Of a stretch of 64,000 nucleotides of DNA, positions 16,543 through 27,200 are shown one piece after another (position 1 is the first letter of the stretch; every line of letters begins with the position of its first letter). The translations under genes were made by a program, and so were the position numbers. The DNA comes from Burkholderiales bacterium (GTDB lineage Bacteria; Pseudomonadota; Gammaproteobacteria; Burkholderiales; Burkholderiaceae_E), in NCBI GenBank assembly GCA_027487815.1, contig JAIYCW010000081.1, positions 33,744 to 97,743 of the forward strand, given 5' to 3'. The notes below the pieces were generated by a model that made no database searches, was not told where the DNA came from, and worked only from the letters and a program-made list of their open reading frames with translations.

Positions 16543-18920
16543 TGGCCTGGTTCAAGCGCTCATCATCCGGTCCACCGCAAGGCGAGGCACTTCGCATTGA
16601 AAACCTGAATGGCCATTATGGGCGCGCTCACGCCTTGCAGGATGTGTCCATCACGCTCGACCATGGCGTGCTCGCAGTTGTGGGCCGCAATGGCATGGGT
16701 AAGACCACACTTTGTAATGCCATCACCGGTTTAGTGCCCTCGACCGGCACGATCCGTGTGCATGGTCAAGCTATTCATGGCCTGAACCCCAATCAGGTGA
16801 CCGCCCGGGGCGTAGCTTATGTACCGCAAGGTCGCCGGGTATGGCCCTCGCTTAGCGTGGATGAGCATTTGCGCCTGGTGGCCAAACGCGATGCACGATG
16901 GAACATCGAGCGTGTTTACACCACCTTCCCCAGGCTGGCTGAGCGCAAGGGCAATGGCGGTGCACAGCTTTCCGGAGGCGAACAACAGATGCTCGCCATC
17001 GCGCGGGCTTTGCTCCTTGACCCTCAGCTTCTGGTGATGGATGAGCCTACGGAAGGCCTGGCTCCGGTGATTGTCCAGCAAGTTGCAGACATGCTCCGCA
17101 CACTGGCGGCACAGGGTGACATCTCGGTGTTGCTGATTGAGCAAAACCTCGGTGTGGCGATGAGTGTCGCTGATGATATTGCGGTGATGGTCAATGGCCG
17201 TATTGTCAATCGCATGCCAGCCAGTCAACTCGCTGCAGATACCGATTTGCAGCAGCGCTTGCTTGGCGTCAAGTCTGGCGGGCATAGCGAAGAACCTGAT
17301 GAAATTGCTGGAATCGACGCTCCGGGCCTGAACGCCAATACAGCTGAAGATGATGCGCAGGTGCGCGTCTTTACGATCAAACGCGCAGCTGATGCAGATA
17401 CCCCTGCTGGCCCTTCGATGGCCCCCGGCCCCGGCAATGACACGCTCGGCTCAACCCTGGACAACCAGCCTTCACGCACCGTTCGCAGTTTTAATCGCTG
17501 GAATAGTGCAGACCCCAGCCAGGACGCACCTCGCGATCGCTTGCTGGAAGGCCGCTCCACAGCTAGCGGATCCGCCCCTGATTTTGACGCGGCCTCCGAG
17601 GCACTTTCGGCTAGTGGCAAGCTCGGCCGGGTGGTGGAGTTTCCGGTCGCTGCAAGCCTGCGGCGTGCTGCTTATGTTGTGGGCACCTTCGATACCAAAG
17701 GCAAAGAGCTTTTTTACCTGCGCAATTGCCTGGAGAAGTTGGGTCTGCGAGCGGTAACGGTGGATGTTTCCACTTCCGGCAAGCCTTCGCCCGCGATGGT
17801 GCATCCTCGCGAAATTGCTCGCTATCACCCCAAGGGTGAGCGGGCCGTATTCACCGGAGACCGAGGCAGCGCAGTGAGCGAAATGGCGGTGGCACTCGAA
17901 CACTTCGTGCTGACCCGACATGATCTTGGCGGCATGCTTTCTGCTGGCGGTTCAGGTGGCACAGCATTGGTGAGCCCGGCCATGCGCGCGCTGAGCATCG
18001 GTGTGCCCAAGATGATGGTCTCAAGCGTGGCCTCAGGCGATGTCAAGCCGTATGTTGGCCCTAGCGATATCTGCATGATGTATTCGGTCACCGATGTCAG
18101 TGGCATCAACCGCATTTCAGAGAAAGTGCTGGCCAACGCAGCCCATGCGATGGCGGGTATGTTGGCTTACAGCTCGCAGATCACTGAGCAAAGTCATAGC
18201 AAGCAGGCGATAGCGCTGAGCATGTTTGGCGTCACCACCCCTTGCGTCCAGGCTGCCGCCAAGCAGCTGGAAGAGCGTTATGACTGCCTGGTGTTTCATG
18301 CCACGGGCACCGGCGGCCAATCCATGGAAAAGCTGGTCGACTCTGGCCTGATTTCAGGGGTGCTCGACATCACCACCACCGAGGTGTGCGATGACATTGT
18401 GGGCGGCGTGCTGACTGCCGGGCCCGAGCGCTTTGATGCCATCATTCGCACCCGAGTGCCATATGTGGCGTCTTGCGGCGCACTTGATATGGTGAATTTC
18501 TGGGCTTACGACACGGTGCCCGCAAAGTTTCAAGGCCGCAATCTCTATAAGCACAACGCCAACGTCACCTTGATGCGAACCACGCTTGAGGAATGTCAGC
18601 GTATCGGCCGGTTCATCGTCGATAAGCTCAACCGCATGGATGGCCCGGTGCGGTTTCTGATTCCTGACAAGGGTGTGTCAGCCCTGGACCAGGAAGGAAA
18701 ACCCTTTTGGGATCCTGCGGCCGACAAAGCCTTGTTTGATGTGATCACCCAAAACTTCAAGACAGGGCCGCGCCGCAAGTTGATTCGATTGCCCCTGCAC
18801 CTGAACGACCCTGAATTTTCCGATGCCTTGGTTATGCACTTCAATGAAGTGATGGCCGAGAGCAAACCCAATAGTTACTCATCCTCCAAAGACTCTGCCC
18901 ATGCCTCGTATCGCTCGTAA
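16542..18920 (+). CDS. fusion: LivF-type ABC ATPase joined to Tm-1-like (UPF0261) domain
   Basis: One uninterrupted frame of 792 residues. Residues about 14-245 are a LivF ATPase: Walker [10 protein letters not shown] (48-56), signature LSGGEQQML, Walker [15 protein letters not shown] polar linker of about 130 residues, rich in Ala, Pro, Asp and Ser, follows. From about 375 to 775 is a Tm-1-like ATP-binding/UPF0261 module: [12 protein letters not shown] (378-389), [29 protein letters not shown] and [12 protein letters not shown]. In most genomes these are separate proteins. The C terminus overlaps the next gene by 20 bases. The Tm-1 module is related to the tomato virus-resistance protein N-domain; its bacterial reaction is unknown. 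Tethering it to the importer ATPase suggests it acts on the imported substrate. Confidence 0.88.
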   Translation: MAWFKRSSSGPPQGEALRIENLNGHYGRAHALQDVSITLDHGVLAVVGRNGMGKTTLCNAITGLVPSTGTIRVHGQAIHGLNPNQVTARGVAYVPQGRRVWPSLSVDEHLRLVAKRDARWNIERVYTTFPRLAERKGNGGAQLSGGEQQMLAIARALLLDPQLLVMDEPTEGLAPVIVQQVADMLRTLAAQGDISVLLIEQNLGVAMSVADDIAVMVNGRIVNRMPASQLAADTDLQQRLLGVKSGGHSEEPDEIAGIDAPGLNANTAEDDAQVRVFTIKRAADADTPAGPSMAPGPGNDTLGSTLDNQPSRTVRSFNRWNSADPSQDAPRDRLLEGRSTASGSAPDFDAASEALSASGKLGRVVEFPVAASLRRAAYVVGTFDTKGKELFYLRNCLEKLGLRAVTVDVSTSGKPSPAMVHPREIARYHPKGERAVFTGDRGSAVSEMAVALEHFVLTRHDLGGMLSAGGSGGTALVSPAMRALSIGVPKMMVSSVASGDVKPYVGPSDICMMYSVTDVSGINRISEKVLANAAHAMAGMLAYSSQITEQSHSKQAIALSMFGVTTPCVQAAAKQLEERYDCLVFHATGTGGQSMEKLVDSGLISGVLDITTTEVCDDIVGGVLTAGPERFDAIIRTRVPYVASCGALDMVNFWAYDTVPAKFQGRNLYKHNANVTLMRTTLEECQRIGRFIVDKLNRMDGPVRFLIPDKGVSALDQEGKPFWDPAADKALFDVITQNFKTGPRRKLIRLPLHLNDPEFSDALVMHFNEVMAESKPNSYSSSKDSAHASYRS

Positions 18921-19737
18921 AGACATCCTTTCCAAATTCCGCAAGATGATCAAAGCGGGAAAACCCATCATCGGTGGTGGTGCTGGCACCGGCTTATCCG
19001 CGAAATGCGAAGAAGCGGGCGGCATCGACCTGATCGTGATTTACAACTCGGGCCGCTATCGCATGGCGGGCCGGGGCTCGCTCGCCGGTCTGCTGGCCTA
19101 TGGCAACGCCAACGAAATCGTGGTCGACATGGCCAAGGAGGTCCTGCCCGTGGTGCAACACACGCCGGTGTTGGCCGGGGTCAACGGCACCGATCCTTTC
19201 ATGATTCGCGATAGCTTTTTGCGCCACCTGATTGAGCTCGGTTTCTCGGGGGTGCAAAACTTCCCCACGGTCGGCCTGATTGATGGCAACTTTCGCAAGA
19301 ATCTCGAAGAAACCGGGATGGGTTATGGCCTCGAGGTCGACATGGTGCGAGCCGCCTCCGAGCTCGATTTGCTAACAACACCCTATGTGTTTGATGAGCA
19401 AAGTGCGATGGACATGACACGGGCTGGAGCCGACATTCTCGTGCCGCACCTCGGGCTGACAACAGGCGGCGCCATCGGTGCAGAAACCGCCTTGACGCTC
19501 AAGGATTGCCCCGCGCTCATCAATCGCTGGGCCAATGCCGCACGCAAGGTCCGCAAGGATGTGATCGTGTTGTGTCATGGGGGGCCGATTGCCACACCTG
19601 ACGACGCCAGGTACATCCTGGAGCAATGCCCGGAGGTGCACGGCTTTTATGGCGCATCGAGCATGGAACGCCTACCGACGGAAGTTGCCTTGAAAGCCAC
19701 CACTGAGGCGTTCAAGGCCATCAAGCGCAAGAAATGA
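18901..19737 (+). CDS. phosphoenolpyruvate-hydrolase-like TIM-barrel protein
   Basis: 278 residues. The N-terminal [30 protein letters not shown] and the barrel strands [19 protein letters not shown] (split by family rule), [13 protein letters not shown] and [11 protein letters not shown] mark the PEP-hydrolase/TIM-barrel signal-transduction family of the PEP mutase superfamily. In plants and bacteria this domain is found with or fused to Tm-1-like domains, and here it starts inside the last 20 bases of the Tm-1 fusion gene. The two presumably form one enzyme. The exact reaction is not established; the family name should be read as a label only. Confidence 0.82.
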   Translation: MPRIARKDILSKFRKMIKAGKPIIGGGAGTGLSAKCEEAGGIDLIVIYNSGRYRMAGRGSLAGLLAYGNANEIVVDMAKEVLPVVQHTPVLAGVNGTDPFMIRDSFLRHLIELGFSGVQNFPTVGLIDGNFRKNLEETGMGYGLEVDMVRAASELDLLTTPYVFDEQSAMDMTRAGADILVPHLGLTTGGAIGAETALTLKDCPALINRWANAARKVRKDVIVLCHGGPIATPDDARYILEQCPEVHGFYGASSMERLPTEVALKATTEAFKAIKRKK

Positions 19738-19819
19738 TGGGCACATGTTTTGGCGAGTGCCCATCCAGGAAGTTGTTTATTCATTTGAAGTCATCGGATT
19801 TGTTGACAGGAGCTAGTTC

Positions 19820-21571
19820 ATGAGCGGCGCGCAATTTGGAGCCTTTATTCTGGGCCTGATCGTAGTGGTGATTTGTATCGCCATTGTGGTGTGGTTGCTT
19901 AACTGGCTGTACCTTCGATCCTCCAAGGAGCGCGCTTTTGTGCGCACCGGCCTCGGGGGCCAAAAAGTCGTGATCAATGGCGGAGCCTTTGTCTTGCCGA
20001 TCGTGCATGACGTGATTCCGGTCAATATGAATACATTGCGGCTCGAGGTTTCGCGCGGACGCGACAAGGCGCTGATCACCAAAGACCGGATGCGGGTCGA
20101 TGTGGTGTCGGAATTTTATGTTCGCGTACAGGCTGCGCCCGATGCAGTGGCCAATGCGGCGCAAACATTGGGCACCCGAACCATGCAGCCCGAGCAACTC
20201 AAAGAGCTGGTGGAGGGCAAGTTTGTTGATGCGCTTCGCACGGTTGCCGCAGAGATGACCATGGAGGAGCTCCATGAAAAACGCGGCGAGTATGTCAAGC
20301 GGGTGCGGGGTGTGGTGAGCAATGATCTGCTGCAAAATGGCCTGGAGCTGGAAGCGGTGTCCCTGACCCAGCTCGACCAAACCGCGATGGAGTACTTCAA
20401 TCCTTCCAATGCCTTTGATGCGGAAGGTCTGACCCGGCTCACCGAACAAATCGAACGCCGCAAAAAAATTCGCAACGACATCGAGCAAGACACGATGATC
20501 CAGATCCGTAACAAAAATCTGGATACCGAGAAGCAGGCGCTCGAGATCGACCGCGATCTGGAATACGCACGACTATCGCAGGAGCGTGAGCTTGAGATTC
20601 AGCGAGCAACCCAACGTTCAGAGATTGTGCGTGAACGCTCTTCGCGAGATCAGGAAGCCGAGCGCGCCCAGATCTCAGCGCGTGAAACGGTAGAGCGGGC
20701 CCGCCTAAGCTCCGAACGCCTCATCGAAGAGGAGCGAATCAGCAAGGAGCGCGATGTGCAAGCCGCTGAGATTTCTCGTCGCCAGGCGATTGAGATCGCG
20801 GAGCAGCAACGCGCCATTGCGATTGCGGACCAATCACGCCAGCAATCCGAGGCCCAGGCCCAGGCGGATATTGCGCGAGCCAAGGCTGTGCAGGAGGAAG
20901 AGCGGGTGTTTACCGTGCGCGAGGTCGAAATGGCTGAGCGGCGCAAGCAAATAGAAATGATCAATGCCCAGCAAGATGCCGAGCGCGATGGTATCCGGAT
21001 GAGGATGGCAGCCGAGGCTGAAAAAGCCGCAGCGGGTGATCGTGGCGATGCGATTCGTGCGGGCGCACAAGCCGATGCTGATGCCGACAAGATCCGCTCG
21101 CTTGCCACCAAGATTCGCCACGAAGTGGAGGCCGAAGGACTGCGCCTGATGAACGAGGCGCATAACGTCCTCACGGTTGAAGCACGCTCGTCGGCGTTGC
21201 GCATGCGCCTGGTTGAAAAGCTTGATGCGATTATTCGCGAGCAGGTCAAACCGATGGAGAAAATCGAGGGCATCAAAATCCTGCATGTCGACGGGTTTGG
21301 CGGCAGCGGTGGCGGCGGTGGTTCAGGCCATGGAGGCGGGTTCGATGGCAACGGCGGGTTTGCCGAAAACGTTGTCAACTCGGCGTTGCGCTACCGTGCG
21401 CAGGCACCTTTGGTAGACCAACTACTGCGCGAGATTGGAGTCCAAGGCGGCGATGTCGGCTCGGTAGCACAAGGTCTGCTTGCTGGTGCAGGAATGGCAG
21501 CAGGTGCTGGAGCTCTGGGCGCACCAGGCGCAGCCACTGCCCTGCCCCCGGCCAACGGTTCGGCGTCCTGA
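19820..21571 (+). CDS. flotillin-like SPFH-domain membrane protein, copy 1 (YqiK-type)
   Basis: 583 residues, start ATG 19820 after GACAGGAGCTAG. One N-terminal membrane span (about 8-33) is followed by an SPFH/band-7 domain (about 40-235), then a long Glu/Arg/Ala-rich coiled coil (about 235-440), a flotillin C-terminal region around RLVEKLDAIIREQVKPMEKIEGIKI (split here), and a Gly-rich segment (about 494-513). Flotillins oligomerise and organise membrane microdomains. The usual NfeD-like partner gene is not adjacent. A second flotillin-like gene sits in locus 2 at 35690, also beside an ABC importer with a fused ATPase. Confidence 0.85.
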   Translation: MSGAQFGAFILGLIVVVICIAIVVWLLNWLYLRSSKERAFVRTGLGGQKVVINGGAFVLPIVHDVIPVNMNTLRLEVSRGRDKALITKDRMRVDVVSEFYVRVQAAPDAVANAAQTLGTRTMQPEQLKELVEGKFVDALRTVAAEMTMEELHEKRGEYVKRVRGVVSNDLLQNGLELEAVSLTQLDQTAMEYFNPSNAFDAEGLTRLTEQIERRKKIRNDIEQDTMIQIRNKNLDTEKQALEIDRDLEYARLSQERELEIQRATQRSEIVRERSSRDQEAERAQISARETVERARLSSERLIEEERISKERDVQAAEISRRQAIEIAEQQRAIAIADQSRQQSEAQAQADIARAKAVQEEERVFTVREVEMAERRKQIEMINAQQDAERDGIRMRMAAEAEKAAAGDRGDAIRAGAQADADADKIRSLATKIRHEVEAEGLRLMNEAHNVLTVEARSSALRMRLVEKLDAIIREQVKPMEKIEGIKILHVDGFGGSGGGGGSGHGGGFDGNGGFAENVVNSALRYRAQAPLVDQLLREIGVQGGDVGSVAQGLLAGAGMAAGAGALGAPGAATALPPANGSAS

Positions 21572-21588
21572 ACGCGATCTGTTAAACC

Positions 21589-22026
21589 ATGATCAAAGTT
21601 TATACATCGAGCGTTTTGGAAGCGCCTGCCGATTCGGTGTGGGCCGTGGTGCGCGACTTCAATGCCTTGCCTCAGTGGACACCCTTTGTGGCAGATTCAC
21701 GCATCGAAGGGGGATTGCCAGCCGACAAAGTCGGATGTGTCCGCAATTTCCGGCTTAAGGATGGCGGGATCATTCGCGAGCGGCTTTTAGCCCTATCTGA
21801 CTATGACTTTGAATGCAGCTATTCAATTCTCGAAAGCCCGATGGGGGTGGAGAATTATGTTGCCACCCTCAAGCTCACTCCGATCACTGACGGAAACCGT
21901 TGCTTTTGCGAATGGTGGGCAGAGTTCGATCCACCTCTTGGCAAGGAAGCCGAGCTTGCCGATAGCATCGGGCAAGGCGTGTTTCAGGCGGCTTTTGATC
22001 ATTTGAAGCAGCGCTTTCGCGGATGA
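21589..22026 (+). CDS. SRPBCC (START-like) superfamily protein
   Basis: 145 residues, a single SRPBCC fold of the polyketide-cyclase/lipid-transport type: VLEAPADSVWAVVRDFNALPQW (9-30, split by family rule), GCVRNFRLKDGG and YVATLKLTPITDGNRCFCEWWAEF. These small hydrophobic-cavity proteins bind or convert aromatic or lipid ligands. It is a close relative of the N-terminal domain of the next gene, with which it overlaps by four bases (ATGA). Similar in length to stand-alone family members. Substrate unknown; a heterodimer of the two SRPBCC domains is possible. Confidence 0.82.
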   Translation: MIKVYTSSVLEAPADSVWAVVRDFNALPQWTPFVADSRIEGGLPADKVGCVRNFRLKDGGIIRERLLALSDYDFECSYSILESPMGVENYVATLKLTPITDGNRCFCEWWAEFDPPLGKEAELADSIGQGVFQAAFDHLKQRFRG

Positions 22027-23504
22027 TCCGGGTTCGGCGTTCGGGGGTAATTGACGAGCCGATTGAGCGTGTGTGGCCGCTCATCCGGGACTTCAACTCG
22101 CATTGGGCCTGGCATCCGGCATTGGCTGATTCACATATCGAGAATAATGAACCAAGCGATCAGATAGGTTGCGTGCGCAGCTTCCGCTTGAAAGATGGTC
22201 ATCAGTTGCGCGAGCAATTGCTGCGCCTCTCGGATGAGAACCACAGCTCGACCTATTGCATTCTGGATGCCACGCTGCCCATGAAGCGGTATGTGGCCAC
22301 CTTGCGGCTCAAGCCGGTGACCGATCGCAAACATACCTTCTGGGATTGGGAGTCCACCTTTGAGGTGCCTCGTGGGCGCGAGCGCGAATTCGATGCGATG
22401 GTGGGTGACGGGGTGTATGTCGGCGGGTTTCAGGGCCTAAAGGCGTACTTGCGCCAGCAAGGCTCGGTGGGGGTTGACCCTGGAGCAAGAGGACTCACCC
22501 AACAAGTTGTGGCGCAGGCGCGCAGCGTGCCGGCTATGGGGGCAGTTGCAACCGGGCTGGGCGGACCCGAAGTTTTCAGGTATCAAAGCCTGAGCGTTGG
22601 GCCTCCGGGCCCTGGCGAAGTGCGCATTCAGCAAACCGCCATCGGTGTGAACTATATCGATGTGTATGTGCGCAAGGGGCTTTACCCCATGCTCACCCCT
22701 CCAGGCCCCTTAGGAATGGAAGCTGCAGGGGTAGTGATTGACGTTGGCGTTGGGGTTACCCATGTGCTGCCAGGTGATCGGGTGGCCTACGCCTGCCCCC
22801 CCGTGGGCGCATACGTGAGTGTGCGTTGTGTGCCGGCCGCGCAGTTGGTTTCAATACCACCAGACATCAGTGACGAGCAGGCTGCCTGCCTGATGCTCAA
22901 GGGCCAAAGCGCAGAGTATTTGCTGCACCGGGTCAAGCGGGTGATGCCTGGCGACTGGGTACTTGTTCATGCCGCCGCCGGCGGGCTTGGACTCATGCTG
23001 AGTTCGTGGGCCAAATCAATGGGCGCGCGCGTCATCGGCACGGTATCCACCGATGCCAAAGCCCGGCTGGCCCGAGAGTATGGCTGCGATCATCCGATCA
23101 TCAGTCGCGACTATCGCTTTGCATCAACCGTGCGCGAACTCACGATGGGCCAAGGCGCGAGCGTGATTTATGACGGGCTGGGGCGCGAGGCTCGTGAAGA
23201 GAATCTGCAAGCTTTGGCGATGTGCGGGCATTGGGTGAGCTATGGTCAGGCCAGTGGGTCGATGGAAGCATTTGCGATGGAGCAGCTTTCAAGTAAATCG
23301 GTCACCTTGAGTCGACCCGTGCTGTTTCACTACACGGCGCAACGCGCAGCACTCGAATCAATCTCCCGCAATACCTTCGCGGCATTTCGCGAGGGCAAAC
23401 TGCGTATGCCCGCACCCTCCCGCTATCCATTGGCTTCAGCCGCAGCGGCGCATCAGGCGCTTGAGGCTCGTCAAACCTCCGGCCCTCTCGTATTGCTGCC
23501 TTAA
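22023..23504 (+). CDS. fusion: SRPBCC domain joined to zinc-independent quinone oxidoreductase
   Basis: 493 residues in one frame. Residues 1-140 repeat the SRPBCC fold of the preceding gene (GCVRSFRLKDGHQLREQLL, YVATLRLKPVTDRKHTFWDWE, shown as separate marks). After a short linker, residues about 175-493 form a medium-chain reductase of the NADPH:quinone oxidoreductase type: GVNYIDVYVRKGLYPM, then a nucleotide-binding HAAAGGLGLMLSSWAKSMGA. No structural-zinc cysteine cluster is seen. The fusion pairs a ligand-binding fold with a reductase and looks like a catabolic enzyme for a hydrophobic product of the pathway. It ends locus 1; a weak stem-loop overlaps its stop codon. Confidence 0.85.
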   Translation: MIRVRRSGVIDEPIERVWPLIRDFNSHWAWHPALADSHIENNEPSDQIGCVRSFRLKDGHQLREQLLRLSDENHSSTYCILDATLPMKRYVATLRLKPVTDRKHTFWDWESTFEVPRGREREFDAMVGDGVYVGGFQGLKAYLRQQGSVGVDPGARGLTQQVVAQARSVPAMGAVATGLGGPEVFRYQSLSVGPPGPGEVRIQQTAIGVNYIDVYVRKGLYPMLTPPGPLGMEAAGVVIDVGVGVTHVLPGDRVAYACPPVGAYVSVRCVPAAQLVSIPPDISDEQAACLMLKGQSAEYLLHRVKRVMPGDWVLVHAAAGGLGLMLSSWAKSMGARVIGTVSTDAKARLAREYGCDHPIISRDYRFASTVRELTMGQGASVIYDGLGREAREENLQALAMCGHWVSYGQASGSMEAFAMEQLSSKSVTLSRPVLFHYTAQRAALESISRNTFAAFREGKLRMPAPSRYPLASAAAAHQALEARQTSGPLVLLP

Positions 23505-23531
23505 GCGCTGCACAAGCCGTGTGCGCAGCTT
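23503..23531. terminator. imperfect hairpin between convergent genes
   Basis: AAGCGCTGCACA and TGTGCGCAGCTT can pair at nine of twelve positions around the loop AGCCG, between the convergent oxidoreductase and dnaQ genes. No T-run follows, so it would be a weak or bidirectional terminator. Confidence 0.3.
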
Positions 23532-23535
23532 GGGT

Positions 23536-24273
23536 TTACGCCTGGCGAAGCTTGTCCCAAAGCACCCCACCCTTGGCTTCCTTTTGCATACCTGCAAGCA
23601 TCTGCCCATGCGCTTCCAACTCGGGCTGAGCGAGCTGAATCACGCGAAGCCCGGCAGGTGGCCAATCCACCTCCTGCAGGTTGCGCCCGGATCCGTTGGA
23701 TGTGGCGCTGGAATGATTCGCGCTCATATCCAGACTATCCTGCCCCCGGGTCATGGCGAGAAACACTTCAGCCAGCAGTTCGGCATCGAGTAGCGCGCCA
23801 TGAAGCTTGCGGTGTGCGTTGGAAATGCCATACCGGTCACACAGGCTGTCGAGCGAATTGCGTTTGCCCGGATGCAGTTCACGGGCCATCAACAAGGTGT
23901 CGGTGATGCTGCCCGCCACCTCATGAAACATCGGGGCATTGAGGCGTGCGAGCTCGGCATTGAGGAAGCCGACATCGAAGGAAGCGTTGTGAATCAATAC
24001 TTCAGCGCCGCGCACAAATTCAAGAATCTCGTTGGCAAGCGCCGCAAACAAGGGCTTGTCGGCCAGCTGCTCCTCACTAATCCCGTGGATCTCCTTGGCG
24101 CGTGCATCAATCAAGCGCTCAGGATTGATGTAGTGGTGCAAGGTGCGGCCGGTAGGGCGTCGATCCACCAACTCCAGGCAGCCGATCTCAATGATGCGAT
24201 GCCCTTCATCGGGGCTCAGACCTGTGGTTTCAGTGTCGAGAATGACCTGCCGGGTCGGCTGGATACTTGCCAT
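23536..24273 (-). CDS. dnaQ: DNA polymerase III epsilon subunit (proofreading 3'-5' exonuclease)
   Basis: 245 residues, normal for DnaQ. Exonuclease motifs are in order: ExoI LDTETTGL (12-19), ExoII HNASFDVGFL and ExoIII with KLHGALLDAELLAEVFL, giving the DEDDh metal-binding set. The C-terminal tail would bind the polymerase alpha subunit. It follows the RND pump gene by one base on the same strand, an unusual operon partner. It is not next to rnhA here, which lies 6 kb away on the same strand. Confidence 0.92.
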   Translation of the reverse strand: MASIQPTRQVILDTETTGLSPDEGHRIIEIGCLELVDRRPTGRTLHHYINPERLIDARAKEIHGISEEQLADKPLFAALANEILEFVRGAEVLIHNASFDVGFLNAELARLNAPMFHEVAGSITDTLLMARELHPGKRNSLDSLCDRYGISNAHRKLHGALLDAELLAEVFLAMTRGQDSLDMSANHSSATSNGSGRNLQEVDWPPAGLRVIQLAQPELEAHGQMLAGMQKEAKGGVLWDKLRQA

Positions 24274-24274
24274 A

Positions 24275-27200
24275 TCAAACGGGTCCTTGAGTGACAGGTT
24301 GGCCGGTTGCGTGTGAGGCTTTCGATTTCACCGGTTTGTTGCGTGCAATCAGTGAATAAACCGTCGGCACGACAAACAACGTGAGCACTGTGCCCAAGGT
24401 CATCCCTCCCACAATCACCATGCCGATTTGAATCCTGCTCTCTGCACCGGGCCCGGTAGCCATCGCAAGCGGCACTGCACCAAGCACCATCGCACCGGTC
24501 GTCATCAGGATCGGACGCAAGCGCAAACGCGCTGCATCGATAACAGCGTCTTTGACTGTAGCTCCCGCCTCGCGAGCCTGATTGGCAAACTCGACAATCA
24601 GAATTCCGTGCTTGGTGATCAACCCGATCAAGGTGATCAGCCCGATCTGGCTATACACATTGATCGACCCTCCCGTCCAACTCAACAGGCCCAGTGCTCC
24701 GGTTAGCGCGAGCGGCACGGTGAGCAGAATAATGAAGGGGTCGATAAAGCTTTCGAATTGCGCAGCCAGCACCAAATAAATGAAGGCAAGTGCAAGCGCA
24801 AAGGTGATCAACAAACTGCTGGAGGATTGCTTGAATTCCCGGGTCAGGCCGTTGTAGTCCAGCGCATATCCAGGCTTCACATTTTTGCGCACCACGTCCT
24901 CAAGGAAGGTCACGGCCTCGCCGAGCGATGTGCCAGGGGCGAGGTTGGCTGTGATCGTCACTGCCCGACGCTGCCCAAAACGATTCAGCTCGCGTGGGGT
25001 CACACCTTCTTGCAGGGTCACCAGGCTGGAGAGCGGCACCATCGCATCATTGCGTCCGCGCACAAAGATGTTGGTGATGTCGGCCGGAGCATTACGGCTG
25101 GCGGCCTCAAACTGGACGATCACATCATATTGCTCGCCCTGACGCTTGAAGCGCGTGACCTGACGCCCGCCCAGAGCCGTTTCAACCGCACGGCCCACCG
25201 CCTCGATCTGCACGCCAGCATCAGCTGCCCGCTCACGATCCACAGTCATCCGAATCTCGGGCTTGTTCAGCCGAAGGTCGGTATCCGCGCCCTGCAGCCC
25301 CGGATACTTGGAAATCTCACCCATCAGTCGGCCCATCACTTTTTGGGTCTCTTCATAACTTTCTGGCGACAGAATCACCAGATTGATCGGACGCTCACGC
25401 GGGCTTTGCCCAAGCGAGGGAGGCAGAACCGCAAAAGCCATCACGCCGGGGATCCCCAACAGGCGCGGCTGCAGCTCCTTGACGATCTCCTGCACGCTGC
25501 GCTCACGTTCGGCCCAGTCCTTGGTGCGAAAGAAGGTGATGCCCTGCGCCACTGTCGGGTTGCCAGCCACCACGAACACCCGATCAATTTCCTTGATACC
25601 AGCCGTGATGTTTTCAATGCGCTGCGCATACTTGGCGGTGAAATCCAGCGAAGCTCCCTCAGGGCCATTGATGATCGTGAGGATGGTGCCGCGATCCTCA
25701 ACCGGCGCCAGCTCTTTCTTGGTGCTGTTCCACAGCGCATAGCTCCCGTAGCCCACGCCCAATGCAACCAATACTACAAGCCAGCGGACCTTAAGCGTTG
25801 CCTTCAGCACAGCGACGTACCCGGACGTTAGCCCCGCCAAAAAGCGCTCAATGCCGCGGCTGATGATGTTGGGCTTGGGGTCATGTTTGAGCAAGCGCGA
25901 ACACATCATTGGCGACAAGGTGAGCGCCACAAATCCGGACACAAGCACGGCGCCTGCCAGCGTGAGTGCAAACTCGATAAAGAGGCGCCCGGTTCGCCCG
26001 GTCGTGAACGCGACTGGCGCGTACACCGCAGCAAGGGTCAACGTCATGGCCACCACAGCAAACCCGACTTCGCGGGTGCCCTGGATCGCAGCCGCCATCG
26101 GCTCCATCCCCTCTTCAATATGGCGATAAATATTTTCAAGGACCACGATGGCGTCATCCACAACCAGCCCGATCGCCAGCACCAAAGCCAGCAAGGTGAG
26201 CGTATTCAAGGTGAAGCCAGCGGCAAGCATCAGGGAAAACACCCCAATCAAACACACCGGAATGGTGATCAAGGGAATGATGGAGGCGCGCAGGGTGCGC
26301 AAGAAAAAGAGAATGACCAGGGCTACCAGCAACACAGCTTCACCGATGGTTTTGTAAACCGACTCAATCGAGCGATCAATAAACACGGTGTTGTCATTGG
26401 CGATATTGACTTGCACATCCGGCGGTAAATCTGCACGAAGCCGAGGCAGGTCTTCCTTGAGTGCTTTGGCCAACACCAGGGGGTTGGCAGTGGATTGTTT
26501 GATCACGCCCATCGACACTGCGGGCTTGCCGTTAAAACGCACCGAAGAGCGCTCGCTCGCTGGCGCCACGCCAATCTTGGCAACGTCCTTGAGGGTGACC
26601 GAATACCCGTTGGCCACTTTGACCACCACGCGCTCAAACTCCTGCACGCGCTGCAGATCAGTTTGAGATACCACGGTGAACTCGCGCTGCGAGCTCTCGA
26701 TCCGCCCGGAGGGTACCTCGATGTTTTGCCGTCGCAAGGCGTCTTCAACATCAAGCGGAGTCAGGCGATACGACGCCAGGCGATCAGGATCCAGCCAGAT
26801 ACGCATTGAATACTTGCGCTCGCCAAAGATCCGGACATCGGCGGCACCGGGTAAAGTTTGCAATCTAGGCTTGACAAACCGGGTCGCCAAATCCGAGATC
26901 TCCATCGGTGAACGCGTTTCGCTTGAAAACGCCAGCCAGATGATGGGGTTGGCATCAGCTTCCACCTTGGTAATCACCGGCTCATCAATGCCTTGTGGCA
27001 GACGCGCACGCACGCGACCCACCCGATCCCGCACATCAGCCGCCGCACCATCGGGCTCACGCTCCAGGCGAAAGCGCACAGTGATCTGGCTTTGCTCAGG
27101 CCGAGAAATGCTGGTGAGCACCTCTACACCCTCGATACCTGCAATCGAGTCCTCCAGCGTGCGCGTGACTTGCGATTCGATGATCTCTGCAGATGCGCCG

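Noticed and set aside
24758..25831. 357-codon open frame on the plus strand
   Set aside because: Antisense to the RND transporter gene, with biased composition and no family motif.
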